A stretch of 64,000 nt of DNA. Source: Elgaria multicarinata webbii (Eukaryota > Chordata > Lepidosauria > Squamata > Anguidae). Of the stretch, positions 43,515 through 54,593 are shown piece after piece. Within the stretch, counting starts at the first letter, position 1, and each line of letters opens with the position of its first letter. Location of the stretch: positions 16,820,006 to 16,884,005 of the forward strand of contig NC_086171.1 in NCBI RefSeq assembly GCF_023053635.1, in the 5' to 3' direction. The notes beneath the pieces were generated by a model. That model was not told where the DNA came from, ran no database searches, and was given only the letters and a program-made list of their open reading frames with translations. A program made the position numbers and the translations under genes.

Positions 43515-43612
43515 GATGAATTTATTTACTTATTTATTATTTATTTGGGACTCTTGCATATGACTGAATATAATTAAATCTCTCAGTGGTTCACAATAAA
43601 TATATTAGTTCT
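43515..43612 (-). repeat. LINE 3' tail, antisense
   Basis: TTTATTTACTTATTTATTAT then CTCTCAGTGGTTCACAATAA. Confidence 0.5.
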
Positions 43613-43687
43613 AACACCATTATTTGGAAGCCAGTTCAAATGACATTCATGGACCTGAGTTCCTCTTGCCATAAGCAGGTTTTGAAT

Positions 43688-43765
43688 GTTAAGACTGCAG
43701 TCCTAACCATGGTTACTTAAATGTAAGTGTCATTGAGATCAATGGGACTTACATCTGTAGGGATA
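43688..43765. repeat. Family A palindromic repeat
   Basis: GACTGCAGTCCTAACCATGG and TGAGATCAATGGGACTTACA. Confidence 0.75.
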
Positions 43766-44482
43766 ATTTCAAAGGCCTAGGTAAGGCTAGCTTTCCCTTT
43801 ATCATTTTGTACTTGCAGCAATGATGATAATTACAGCAGTAAAAAAGAGTAGATTTTTGTACCCTTTAAATATATGCTTCTTGCAGAAGTTAACGTTCAT
43901 TAACAGAGAGAGTATATGGGGTGTGATTTCATCTGTGCAGCAACAGTTTTTGATTCAAGCTGCTGGATGGGGGAAAATATATGAGAGGTACCTATGTTTA
44001 AAGTCCCTATGTAAATAAATTGTGGCCATGTAAATAAAAATAAAAATAATAAAAATATTTCTTTAACAGTTGCAAATATAGGTTTGATGTGCATAGCCTT
44101 ATTTTAGCAGCAGGATAAACAAATTCATACTGAAGTCCCTTTGAAATCAAATTTCAATAAGATGCAATCAATAGCTATAAAATTAATCTATAAATCACCA
44201 TTGCTATTCACCTGTTATTGATCATACATTATGTCCAGGTGGCAGATCATATAGAGATCTTGGGGTTGTGGTGGACAACTCAATGTAAACATCAACTCAG
44301 TGTGCAGCTGCTGTGTAAAAGTAAATTCCACCTTGGAGATCATTAGGAAAGGAAAGGAAAATAAAACTGCCAATAATGCAATGTTTTTATTAGATATATT
44401 TATGGTGTGACCACACTTGGAATACTGTATATATACACTTGGAATACTGTATGTACTGTATGTAATATATACAGTACATACA

Positions 44483-44617
44483 GCAGGTTTCCTCAACCTG
44501 GTTCCTCCAGACATTTTGGATTTCAACTCTCATCATCCAAAGCAAACATATCCAATGGCTAGGAGTCCTTGGATTTGTAGTCCAAAACATCTGGAGGGCA
44601 CCAAGTTGGGGAGGAGG
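44483..44617. repeat. Family C1 element nested in LINE
   Basis: TTTCCTCAACCTGGTTCCTC and AAAACATCTGGAGGGCACCA form inverted ends inside the L3-type LINE. Confidence 0.75.
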
Positions 44618-44639
44618 CTGACATATGACATATTTCCTC

Positions 44640-44790
44640 CCCTCCCCCACTAAAGTACATAAACCTGAAACTCTCTCTAATGCTCCATGCATCTGATGAA
44701 GTGGATGATAGTCCATGAAAGCTTATGCCCAAATAATTTTTTTGATCTTTTAGGTACTGCAATAAACTAATATAGAACTTTCTGGAAATT
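44640..44790 (+). repeat. Unclassified reptile repeat nested in LINE
   Basis: GCATCTGATGAAGTGGATGA, CCATGAAAGCTTATGCCCAA and GCAATAAACTAATATAG show the sense order of the family seen inverted at 22555-22735. Confidence 0.5.
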
Positions 44791-45320
44791 GTCAAAAACC
44801 TCCTATGAGAAAAGTTTATAACATTTGGGGTTTTTTTAGCTTAGAAGAAAAGTTGAGTTGGGGCAGGGGGACAAAGATAAAGGTGTATAAAATCATGCAT
44901 GGCACAGAGAAAGTGGATAAGGAGACATTTTTCTTCATCACTCATAATATTAGAATCTGGGGTTACCTAATGAAGCTGAATAGTGGGAGATTCAGGACAG
45001 ATAAAAGGAAGTACTTCTTCACGCAGAGAGAGTATAGTTAAACTGTGGAACTCGCTAGCACACGATGTAGTGATGGCTACCAACTTCGACAGCTTTAAAA
45101 GGTGATTAGGCAAGTTTATGGAGCACAAGCTATAAGGGCTACTAGTCAGGGTGGCTAAATATTACTTCCAGTAGCAGAGGCACTATGCTTATGAATGCCA
45201 GTTGCCAGGGAACAAAAGCAGCAGGGTGCACTGCTATTGTAAGCATGTTCTGCTTGTGGGTTTTCCATTAGCATCTGGCTGGTCACTGTAGGAACAGAAT
45301 GCTTGACTAGATAGGTCTTC

Positions 45321-46285
45321 CTAGGACTCCCCCATTTTACAGGTGAAATCTGAGGTGGAGTCATAGTTCCTCGACCTAAGCAACCAGTGGTTCCATCTCT
45401 GATCAGGGATTTGAATGTGAGTCTCTAGATCCAAGTCCAGTGGACCACAATTTTTCTTTTACTGGAGTATACAAATTGCTCGGATATGCATACAGAATCT
45501 CATGTGGTGCTTCAGGTTGGGTAAGTTGGAAATCCCACCCTCCAATAGTCATGCTGGGATCAGGTGATTACAAAGGGCCCATTTTCACAACAGGGAGAGG
45601 GACTGAAGTCACTCTGACAGGCCTTTAGACCCTCTTGGACTTCGAGGCTGTTTATGAGCCTGGGCCTTGTCCAGAGCAAGTCCTGCATTACACAGAATCC
45701 CAGCGCCACTGACCCTTCCTGAGTTAGCTATCTGCATCTTTATCAACAAAGCCATAAAATGAAGAAGGGCAAGCTTTAAACACACCCACCCACCCAACAA
45801 CACCCATGTCATCAAATGCTTTAAAAAAATTAAGATGGGGGGGAGCTTTGGCAGGGGAAAGGGGATTGGTAGGTTATGTCCATAAAAAAAGAGAGGCAAT
45901 GAACAGCTGTCTCTGCGAACCGAGGCAAGTGTGACCTTGGTCAGCTTGACCTGGGTTGAAATTATCTGTAATAACTCCCAGGTCCAGCCAAGACTTGGAT
46001 GAAAGCCCTTCCAAATGAAAGTGTCTGCTGAGGTAGAACATCGCACAGATGGTGACTGAACTGGAACTTTGCCAGATGGCAAAATGGCACCTTTCCCATT
46101 TTGCCCAGCTCTTGGATAGGAGAGGTTGCTAGACCGATCCAAATTCCACTGGCATTTGGAAGAATTGACATCAAGAAAATCTGTTTAAAATCTTAAGAAC
46201 TGAAATACAGCCCAACACTCATTAAAAAGAAAGTTCTGTTTCCAGAGATGCCAAAATAGGCTGATTATGTAGCTCATTGTCATAT
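45321..46285. other. No gene seen
   Basis: The minus-strand frame 45609-46142 (177 codons) has no domain I recognise and no neighbouring splice-consistent exon. Unique-looking sequence. Confidence 0.35.
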
Positions 46286-46289
46286 ACGT

Positions 46290-46463
46290 GGCCCAATTCT
46301 ATGCATGTTTTCTCAAAAGTAAGACCAACAGGGCTTATCTTAAGTAAGTGTTCTCAGGATTGCAGCAGTGGGTTGCAATCCTATACCTATTTACTAGGAG
46401 TAAGACCCACTGAACTCACTGGGACTTCCTTGTGAGTAGACCCATATAGGATTGTGCTGTTGG
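46290..46463. repeat. Two adjacent Family A copies
   Basis: Copy 1 (46290-46372) has AATTCTATGCATGTTTTCTC. Copy 2 (46372-46463) has GTTGCAATCCTATACCTATT and GAGTAGACCCATATAGGATT. Confidence 0.8.
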
Positions 46464-46484
46464 CCTTTGAAAGGAGAGTATATA

Positions 46485-46543
46485 TATTAAAAAGGAGAGT
46501 GTATATATCAAAAGCTTCAGCTATTGGGTGGTATAAAAATGCA

Positions 46544-46588
<45 letters not shown>
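46485..46588 (+). repeat. LINE 3' tail with (AAT)n
   Basis: AGCTATTGGGTGGTATAAAA then about 15 AAT units. Inverse of the nested tail at 15662-15780. Confidence 0.7.
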
Positions 46589-46944
46589 TCCCCAGATCTA
46601 CAGATAAATACACATGGCATGTTTTAATTGTCTGACATTTTGGATCTTTGAACCTGTTCTGAAGGCTGCTAGAATTAATGGATGTCTTCCAATGTTTCAT
46701 TAGGTAGGAATTCTATCAATAAGAATTGGTACATGGTTTATTATATTAGCTTAGTCACTCAGGCTTCACCATTCCCTTCAAAAGAGGATATCAATAGAAA
46801 AACACAAGGGTGCTGTTGTGGCCCCACATCATCGAACAGAATGTTTAAAGAGCTTCACAGGCACATCAAAACACACATGTGACTCAGGGCAGCAGAACCA
46901 TATATATGCCATGCGGGCTCATGTCAATATGTAATCCTATATAA

Positions 46945-47102
46945 GGAGTAGTGCTCCCACACTAGAGGCATTCAAGAGGCAGCTGGACAACCATCTGTCA
47001 GGGATGCTTTAGGGTGGATTCCTGCATTGAGCAGGGGGTTGGACTCGATGGCCTTGTAGGCCCCTTCCAACTCTGCTATTCTATGATTCTATGATTCTAT
47101 GA
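46945..47102 (+). repeat. CR1 LINE 3' terminus, sense
   Basis: AGAGGCATTCAAGAGGCAGC, CATTGAGCAGGGGGTTGGAC and the ending TCTATGATTCTATGATTCTA. Near-consensus and severely 5' truncated, so probably young. Confidence 0.9.
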
Positions 47103-47179
47103 GTAGTCCTACCCATTCTAATTTCTGATTAAGTACTGGTTTACGTTACCCTAAAGGGTACTCATTCAGAGAAACAAGG

Positions 47180-48237
<1,058 letters not shown>

Positions 48238-48525
48238 CAGAGAGCCAATGTGGTCTAGAGGTCAGAGTGTTGGATTAGGATCAAGGAGATCCAAGTTCAT
48301 CTCCTTGTTCAGCCATTAAAGCTCCCTGGGTAATGCTTAACTTGTCCAGACATCCACAACCTGGAACACACCTATCATCCTATGGAGGGTGCCTGGTTTG
48401 GGAAGAATGAACTAGATACTCTTAAATTAATCTACCGTGGAGGCTTGCTGTGAGGATAAAAGTAGGTGGGGATGGGGGGTGGGGAGAGACAGTGCCCTGA
48501 GCTCCTTGGTTGAGTTCCTAAAAAA
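48238..48525 (+). repeat. tRNA-derived SINE, sense
   Basis: AGAGCCAATGTGGTCTAGAG, GAGATCCAAGTTCATCTCC (A/B-box region) and CCCTGAGCTCCTTGGTTGAG in the expected order. Confidence 0.65.
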
Positions 48526-48689
48526 TCAACACAATTGAAGCAGAGGTTGGGAGGACGGTGGGGAAAATATGTTTTCTGGGATGTAAATGATAGAGTGTGA
48601 GTGTTACAATCCCACAATAGAACTTCAGTTCTGAGGAAAGATGGTCAGATTCCATGCAGTAATTGAGAGTCAACAAATGAATTCAATGA

Positions 48690-48812
48690 TATTTTTATTC
48701 ATTTATTTGGAAAGGTCTTTCGAGAGTGGCTTATCTAAAGCAACCAATCAGTTCATGGCTGAATGATGGATTTGAACTCAGGCCTAAATTCAGTCTTGGA
48801 CCACACTGGCTG
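48690..48812 (-). repeat. tRNA-derived SINE fragment, antisense
   Basis: GGATTTGAACTCAGGCC is the inverse of a B box; a TTTTTATTCATTTATTTGG tail precedes it. Confidence 0.55.
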
Positions 48813-50096
48813 TAGGTAGCATCCTTCCTAGAAGCCTGAATTTTGTGGACATGCTGGCAAAAATGAACTTTATTTGCCATACAACAACAAATAGGGGAGG
48901 TGTTTTTGCACTGCAACTTGATGCGTTGGAATGGATGAATGTAGGAGTGTGTGTCAGGGAGACCTGTACAAGGTAAATGTCCCCGCCCCCCACCCAAAGT
49001 AAGTGGTAGTCAAAGGCTGGTGAGAGTGAAAAGGAACAGAAGCTTGTTTTCCCAATATGCACATATGCCCTTTTGGATAAATGGAAATATTTTCCAGCCA
49101 GCCTAGCTGATTGGAAGCCAGTTTTGGAATTATTCCAAGTCCTCCTCTCAGTACAGTCAAGGACCACACAAGAAGATTTGTGAATTGGGGTAGGGGAACT
49201 ACCTAGGGAAATTTAAAGCTCATATATGAAGATCTGTTTCATTCCTTTTGTGATAATCATGGTTCCTCTCTTAGACTTAGGCAGTAGAGCTTGCATCATG
49301 CCAAGATGAATATATTTTTTTACCAGACAATTACTTCTACTCAGGTTGTTCTTGTAGGGATAAATCCTTACTACTGTTACATCCATGCGTTTTGATCCCT
49401 TGAGGCACTTTAGGACATATCAATAACTGGTTCTACAGATGGAAGGAAGACCTGAGTGCAATCATCGGGTTCATTATGGATTACTTACAACTTATTGTAC
49501 TAGCAAATGAAGTTTGCAGTCTACAAATGTCAATGCATTCCTTGCCTGCTACTAGAAAGTCTTCCTTTGCCCAGTCTGAGGTTTTGATGGTGGTAATGGG
49601 GACAACGACTTTCAAGCCCCTCTATTCCATCAATTGTGTACCTCAGTCCATTTTTGGATAAGTGTTTCTGGCTGCCACTGCAGCCTCTTTCCCCCATTCC
49701 AATTGAATTTATAGTCCCAAACTAAATTAGGATGATGGCAACAGATTCAGGTGATGTCCAAACTGAAGAGGGGTTCCTCCGAAGCAGACTGGATCCAATT
49801 CTGAATCCAAATAAACCTGAAAATGCAGGATTCAGAAGGCCACAGACACACAGGCAGTAGGTCTCCAAAAGATTATACATTTCTGCCCACATAAGAGAAA
49901 GAGAAAGAAAACATGAGATTGGGAAGAGGGAGGAAGAGAGAGAAGGGTGACTGGTAGCTTGAGCTTCTAATCACAGTGAATGGTTTTATCCGGGCTCTCC
50001 AATCCAAGTGATTTGGGGGAGGGATTTTGAAGTAATATATTGAAGGACTGATTCAGTGTGTTTTACTAATTCTTTTATCTAGGAGCAGAGAGTCTT
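48813..50096. other. No gene seen
   Basis: Mostly unique-looking sequence. Minus-strand ORFs at 48731-49169 have no domain. A GA-rich patch lies at 49890-49950. Confidence 0.35.
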
Positions 50097-50617
50097 AGGC
50101 CTTAGCTAGACCTACCTTCTATCCCATGATGGAGGAGGGAAGATCTCACATTGTGATTAATGTGACATCCCTCCTCCATTTACACATAAGGTGCAACGAC
50201 CTCAAGAAGAGAGGTGTTGCGCCCGCCATTTTTTATTTTTTAAAGAAGACGGAGTGCATGAATGGTTGTGCTCAAAGGTAAGGTTTTTTTTTTAAATTAA
50301 ATTAATTTCCCCGCTCCCCCCACCCTACTCCCGATGGGTGCAGCATTCCTGAGGAGTGCTGTGCCCCATGTGTGGCTCCCGGCTCCAGGTGAGTAATCAC
50401 GTGGAACTGGGTCAAGCTGTGGCAACGGGCCACACGTTCCACAGTCTCGGGCTCAGCCCGGGGCCGTAGAAAAAGCGGGCCAAAAGTGGAGGACGAGATC
50501 CTGGGGCAAGGGAGAGATCATCCCTCCCTGATCCCAGGATCCCCTGTGCATCATGTGGATGCACAGGGATGATCCCGGGGTTCGCCCTGGGATTTTGCCT
50601 GGTCTAGCTAAGGCCTT
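50097..50617. mobile_element. PIF/Harbinger-like non-autonomous DNA transposon
   Basis: Terminal inverted repeats GGCCTTAGCTAGACC and GGTCTAGCTAAGGCC lie about 520 bp apart, each flanked by TTA, the target duplication expected of PIF/Harbinger. A subterminal inverted segment includes GATCCCAGGATCCCC-type sequence. No transposase frame is present, so it would depend on an element elsewhere. Confidence 0.75.
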
Positions 50618-50809
50618 AAAAGAGGTTTGCTGGAGTCTGTGAGGCCTGGAAGGGTGTAACATTTGGTGCTTGGTTGGAAAATGCAGAATGTTAAATACTC
50701 CACACCCATCACCCACCCCTGTTATAGTGCACTTTCTGTAACTTTGGTGCCAATTGAGCAGAAAACAAACAAGACTTAAGCTGCTTTTCATTTATTCATC
50801 TTAAGTGGA

Positions 50810-51450
50810 TAGGTGCAAAGGCTCTTGAACCTAGCCGCCTGAAATTTTGTAGGCCCTTGTACCCATTGACCTGAAATTGTGCACTATCCACCTGAAGTTT
50901 GGCAGGCTTCCTGTGTAGATACATCTCTATGACATATGCCATGACCCCAAACCATGAAGGGGATATAGAAGGAAGTGAATTCCTTACCCATTACAAAATG
51001 TGAGCATTCTCCTTCCACAAAAAATGCTGCACCTATCTGTCTGAAGCTTTGCAGGTTTCTTAACTAGGGCCACCTTTGTTATAAGTCTTTTCCACAGCAA
51101 TTGGCCAAAAAACAAGGGGCATAAACACCCCCTTTCTTTGGAAACTCTAAACTGTAAAGCCTCCTGTTGCACAAAGCTCCCTGCATCTATTTATCTGAAA
51201 CTCGGTGGGCTTGATTCCTTCAGAAGAGGAAACCATCTCTGCAAATTTCACCCAATTCTGCTAAGAATTAGAGAAGTTATCAGCAACCCCCCCTTTAAAG
51301 GCATGTAAGAAAAACAAACAAACAAAAAACAAGTAAGCAAATACACAACAACACACCCACCCTGAGCCCATTAGTCTGAAATTTGGCAGGTGTAGTTCTC
51401 TCCATGTCTGAAAATTTCATTCAGGTCTGACAAACAGGAAAAAAAAGTTC
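50810..51450. repeat. Diverged tandem repeat, unclassified
   Basis: At least four units restart with similar words: CCTGAAATTTTGTAGGC (50840), CCTGAAGTTTGGCAGGC (50892), TCTGAAGCTTTGCAGG (51040), TCTGAAATTTGGCAGG (51374). Spacing is irregular (about 50-180 bp), suggesting an old minisatellite or a transposon with internal repeats. Confidence 0.45.
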
Positions 51451-52370
51451 CAGCCATTTGTTGATTTCCAATGATAGTTAATGGGAGGCATGATGATTTG
51501 GATTTCTGAATTGAGATTCTGATTCAGACCCAAGTCAGAGCAGCCAGATTCCAAATTGGTCCAAGCCAATTTGGACTGTTCTGTAAATCACTAAACTGGG
51601 GTCCGAACTGAATCTTGTGATTGGTGGCTACCTCTAATTTGTGCTTAACCCTAATATCAATACTCAGCTTTAGGTTATTTATACACTATGGGAATTGGCC
51701 GTGCTCTCATATAAATTTCCAATAATGAAGGGATGGGAGTATTGAAAGAACATTCCTACTGTGCTAGTGGGACATCAAACATACTACTGTGTACAATATA
51801 CCTGTATGGTAATGCACAAGAGGCTTGCTTGTTGCTGTGCTGTTGCCTGGGAAAACATAGGGCATACTTTGTTTTAATAGCTTAGTCATGCTAAAGGGTG
51901 TTAGATGTTGAACTGTCTGTTGGCTCTACCACTCAAGGTTTTTTCTTTCTATTTTTGTTTTGCTATAGGATTGTTAGAGGCAAAGGAAAAATTGCTTGAC
52001 TAATGTCTAATTCTACATCCGCCCATGATTAACAGTTGCGTTCCATGTATGGAGGAGATATCATCTTAATAAGAGCTAAAGTATCAGCTTAATGATCATT
52101 TGGCAAAGTTTCCAGAGATCTGATAAGATGTTGTGGAAATCCAACACTGACTGCAATGCAGAATAAAATTAATTCCATACATCATTTCCCCATCATTTCT
52201 CTTCTTCGCCTTATAAGTCTTCCCTTTTCTTTTCTTTTTAAAAGCTTCCTACAGATTGGATAATTTTCATTTTAAGGCCTAAGCAGTGAACAAATAAAAG
52301 AATTCATGCAACTCTGATGCATTTTAAAAACACAAGACAGCGTGTTTATCCAAAGAGTGGTTTGTGGTTG

Positions 52371-52373
<3 letters not shown>
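51451..52373. other. No gene seen
   Basis: AT-rich; AATCTGATT-type short words at 51500-51610 echo those at 5.75-6.4 kb. Confidence 0.35.

Positions 52374-52448
<75 letters not shown>
52374..52448. repeat. (GA)n microsatellite
   Basis: About 37 units, the longest pure dinucleotide GA run in the window. Confidence 0.97.
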
Positions 52449-52450
<2 letters not shown>

Positions 52451-52769
52451 CAGCTTGATTTACCACTCAGTTTCAAGAGATGAGAAAATCAATTTTAGAA
52501 GTACAAGGATCCTTTTTTAGAACTGATTTCATCAACCATGTGTTTGCCACAAGGGCACATACTGTCAAGACCAGGCTCTTGATGACTCTACTTAGATTCA
52601 GATCTGGAGTTTTTGTTTTGTGTTCCCAATATCCTTGAGATCCTTAGCTAGACTTCCACAAGTTCAACAGGCGAAAGGTATTTATCTGGATGAAAGACCA
52701 GGCTCTCATTATTTATACCAGTCCCAGGTGATTCATAGACAGTGAAAGCTAGTGGCTCCAAAGTCAGTG

Positions 52770-53210
52770 GGCTCATCTGTACCAAGCAGGATGCTGCACT
52801 ATGAAAGCGGTATATAAAAGGCAAGAGCCACACAGCTGCTTTATAGCAGTATTGAAGTGCACTGACAATGGTTGGGGCCCACTGACACAGACAGTATACC
52901 GCATTCATACTTCTATATCCTGCTTGGTGTGGCTCCTGCCTTTTCTATACCACTTCCATAGTTCAATATCCTGCTTGGTGTAGATCTGGCTGTAGTGGTA
53001 CTGAAGTGCACTGACAACTGTTGGGGGCCATGACACATCTTCACCAAGCAGGATATAACAGTCTGAAAGTGGTCTAAAAGTGGTGTATGTTATGTGTCAG
53101 TGGGCCCCAACAGTTGTCAGAGCAATACCACTATAAAGCAGTAGTGTGGCTCCTGACAATTATATACCACTTCCATAGTGGAATATCCTGCTTGGTGTAG
53201 ATGAGCCCAA
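52770..53210. repeat. Composite of nested Family E elements
   Basis: The ends GGATGCTGCACTATGAAAGC, TGCTTGGTGTGGCTCCTGCC (52922), TGCTTGGTGTAGATCTGGC (52972), CACCAAGCAGGATATAACAG (53043) and TGCTTGGTGTAGATGAGCCC (53190) show at least three copies inserted into or beside one another. Confidence 0.7.
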
Positions 53211-53319
53211 AGTTTCAATCAGAACCAGACAGAACTCTAAAGAGTTTTAGCTTTTTCTGATTGAAACCTGCTGAGGATTCTCTGCCCCATTGACATCGGA
53301 AGCACCAGCCTCCATTATT

Positions 53320-53960
53320 CATAGAATTCTAGAGTTGGAAGTGACGATGGAGGTCATCTAATACAACCCTCTATTCAATGCAGGTTTCATATACAGTATC
53401 CCTGACAGACTATTCAGCCTCATAAGAACATAAGAAGAGCCCTGTTGGATCAGACCAAGGGTCCAACTAGTCCAGCACTCTGTTCACACAGTGACCAACC
53501 AGGTATTGACCAGGAATCCACAAACAGGACACAGTTCAACAGCACCCTCCAGCCCTTGTTCCCCAGCAACTGGTGTATATAGGGTTACTGCCTCAGATAC
53601 TGGAGGTAGCACATAGCCATCTGGACTAGTAACCATTGATGGCCTTCTCCTCCAGGAATTTATCCAACCCACTTTTAAAGCCATCCAAATTGGTGCCCAT
53701 CACTACATCTTGTGGTAGTGAATTCCAAATCTATGCACTGTGTGAAGAAGTACTTCCTTTACTCTGTCCTGAGTCTCCCACCAATCAGCTTCATGGGATG
53801 ACACCCACCCAACCTGTTCTAGTATTTAAGCCTCTGCTTAAATACCTCCAGTGAAGGAGAAGTGACCACCTCCTGAGGCAGCTTGTTCCACTGTCAAACT
53901 ACTCTTGCCTTTAGTAAATGTTCTCCTAATTGCTTCCCTGCAATTTCCCTACCCTTCAGA
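53320..53960 (-). repeat. CR1 LINE 3' end, antisense, split by an L3-type LINE
   Basis: CR1 terminal sequence at 53320-53415 (ATAGAATTCTAGAGTTGGAA) resumes at about 53820 (AAGCCTCTGCTTAAATACCT to CTTGTTCCACTGTCAAAC). Between them, 53416-53818 is an L3-type LINE 3' end with CATAAGAACATAAGAAGAGC. Confidence 0.75.
53416..53818 (-). repeat. L3/CR1-type LINE 3' end, antisense, nested
   Basis: CTGTTGGATCAGACCAAGGG, CCAGCACTCTGTTCACACAG and CACTACATCTTGTGGTAGTG in order. Inserted in an older CR1 copy. Confidence 0.8.
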
Positions 53961-54016
53961 GCAACAGAGGCCAAATTCAGTTCATCTTCCGCATGGCCTC
54001 CACTCTATCATGGCAG

Positions 54017-54155
54017 GATCTACACTGATGGTTTATAATTGTATTGAAGTGCACTGACAACTGTTGGGGCCCATTGACACATTCCATATACTGCTTTCAA
54101 CCCGCTTTCAATGTGTTATATCCTGTTTGGTGTAGTTCTGGCCCATGTCTCCCCT
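54017..54155. repeat. Family E palindromic element
   Basis: GGATCTACACTGATGGTTTA at the left and CCTGTTTGGTGTAGTTCTGG at the right. Confidence 0.7.
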
Positions 54156-54223
54156 TCATCCTTCCTTCTCCAGATCAATCACTTAGCACTTTTAACTGTT
54201 CTGCATTGGACTTTGTTTCTAGG

Positions 54224-54367
54224 CCACAGCTAGACCTAAAGTTTATCCTGGGATCATCCAGGGTTTGCCCCTGCCTGAGCACTGGATCCCCTGTGTGTCA
54301 CCTAGATGAACAGGTTTGACCCCTGGACGATCCAGGGAGAAACCTTAGGTCTAGCTATGGCCTTAGT
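54224..54367. mobile_element. Short PIF/Harbinger-like MITE
   Basis: Ends GGCCACAGCTAGACCTAA and TTAGGTCTAGCTATGGCC, flanked by CTA/TTA. The TIR resembles that of 50097-50617, so the two probably share a transposase source. Confidence 0.7.
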
Positions 54368-54512
54368 CCCTTCGCCATTCAGAGCTTCTTTGCCTGCTCA
54401 TTATAAAGCTTAACATTACCTGTCCTGGTGCTTGAAAAGGGCTCTGAGGCCTGTGCCTATCCAGTCCATGGAAGCTCACTAGGCTAAGTCACAGCCTTAG
54501 ACTCCAACAGTG

Positions 54513-54593
54513 CCCTCCTGTACATGTCTACTCAGAAATAAGCCCCTTTGAGTTCAATGGTGCTTACTCCAGACAAGTGTGTATAGTAGTGTA
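54513..54593. repeat. Family A palindromic repeat
   Basis: ATGTCTACTCAGAAATAAGC and GTTCAATGGTGCTTACTCCA. Confidence 0.75.

Larger units (their letters stand above)
44215..45320 (+). repeat. L3/CR1-type LINE fragment, sense, with nested insertions
   Basis: Pieces at 44215-44470 (TAGAGATCTTGGGGTTGTGG; GACCACACTTGGAATACTGT) and 44790-45320 (GGAAGTACTTCTTCACGCAG; AACTCGCTAGCACACGATG; GGCAAGTTTATGGAGCACA) keep LINE order. Between them lie a Family C1 element (44483-44617) and an unclassified repeat (44640-44790). This is an old 5'-truncated LINE. Confidence 0.7.

Noticed and set aside
45609-46142. 177-codon minus-strand ORF
   Set aside because: No domain, no similarity I recognise and no flanking splice sites in a consistent frame.
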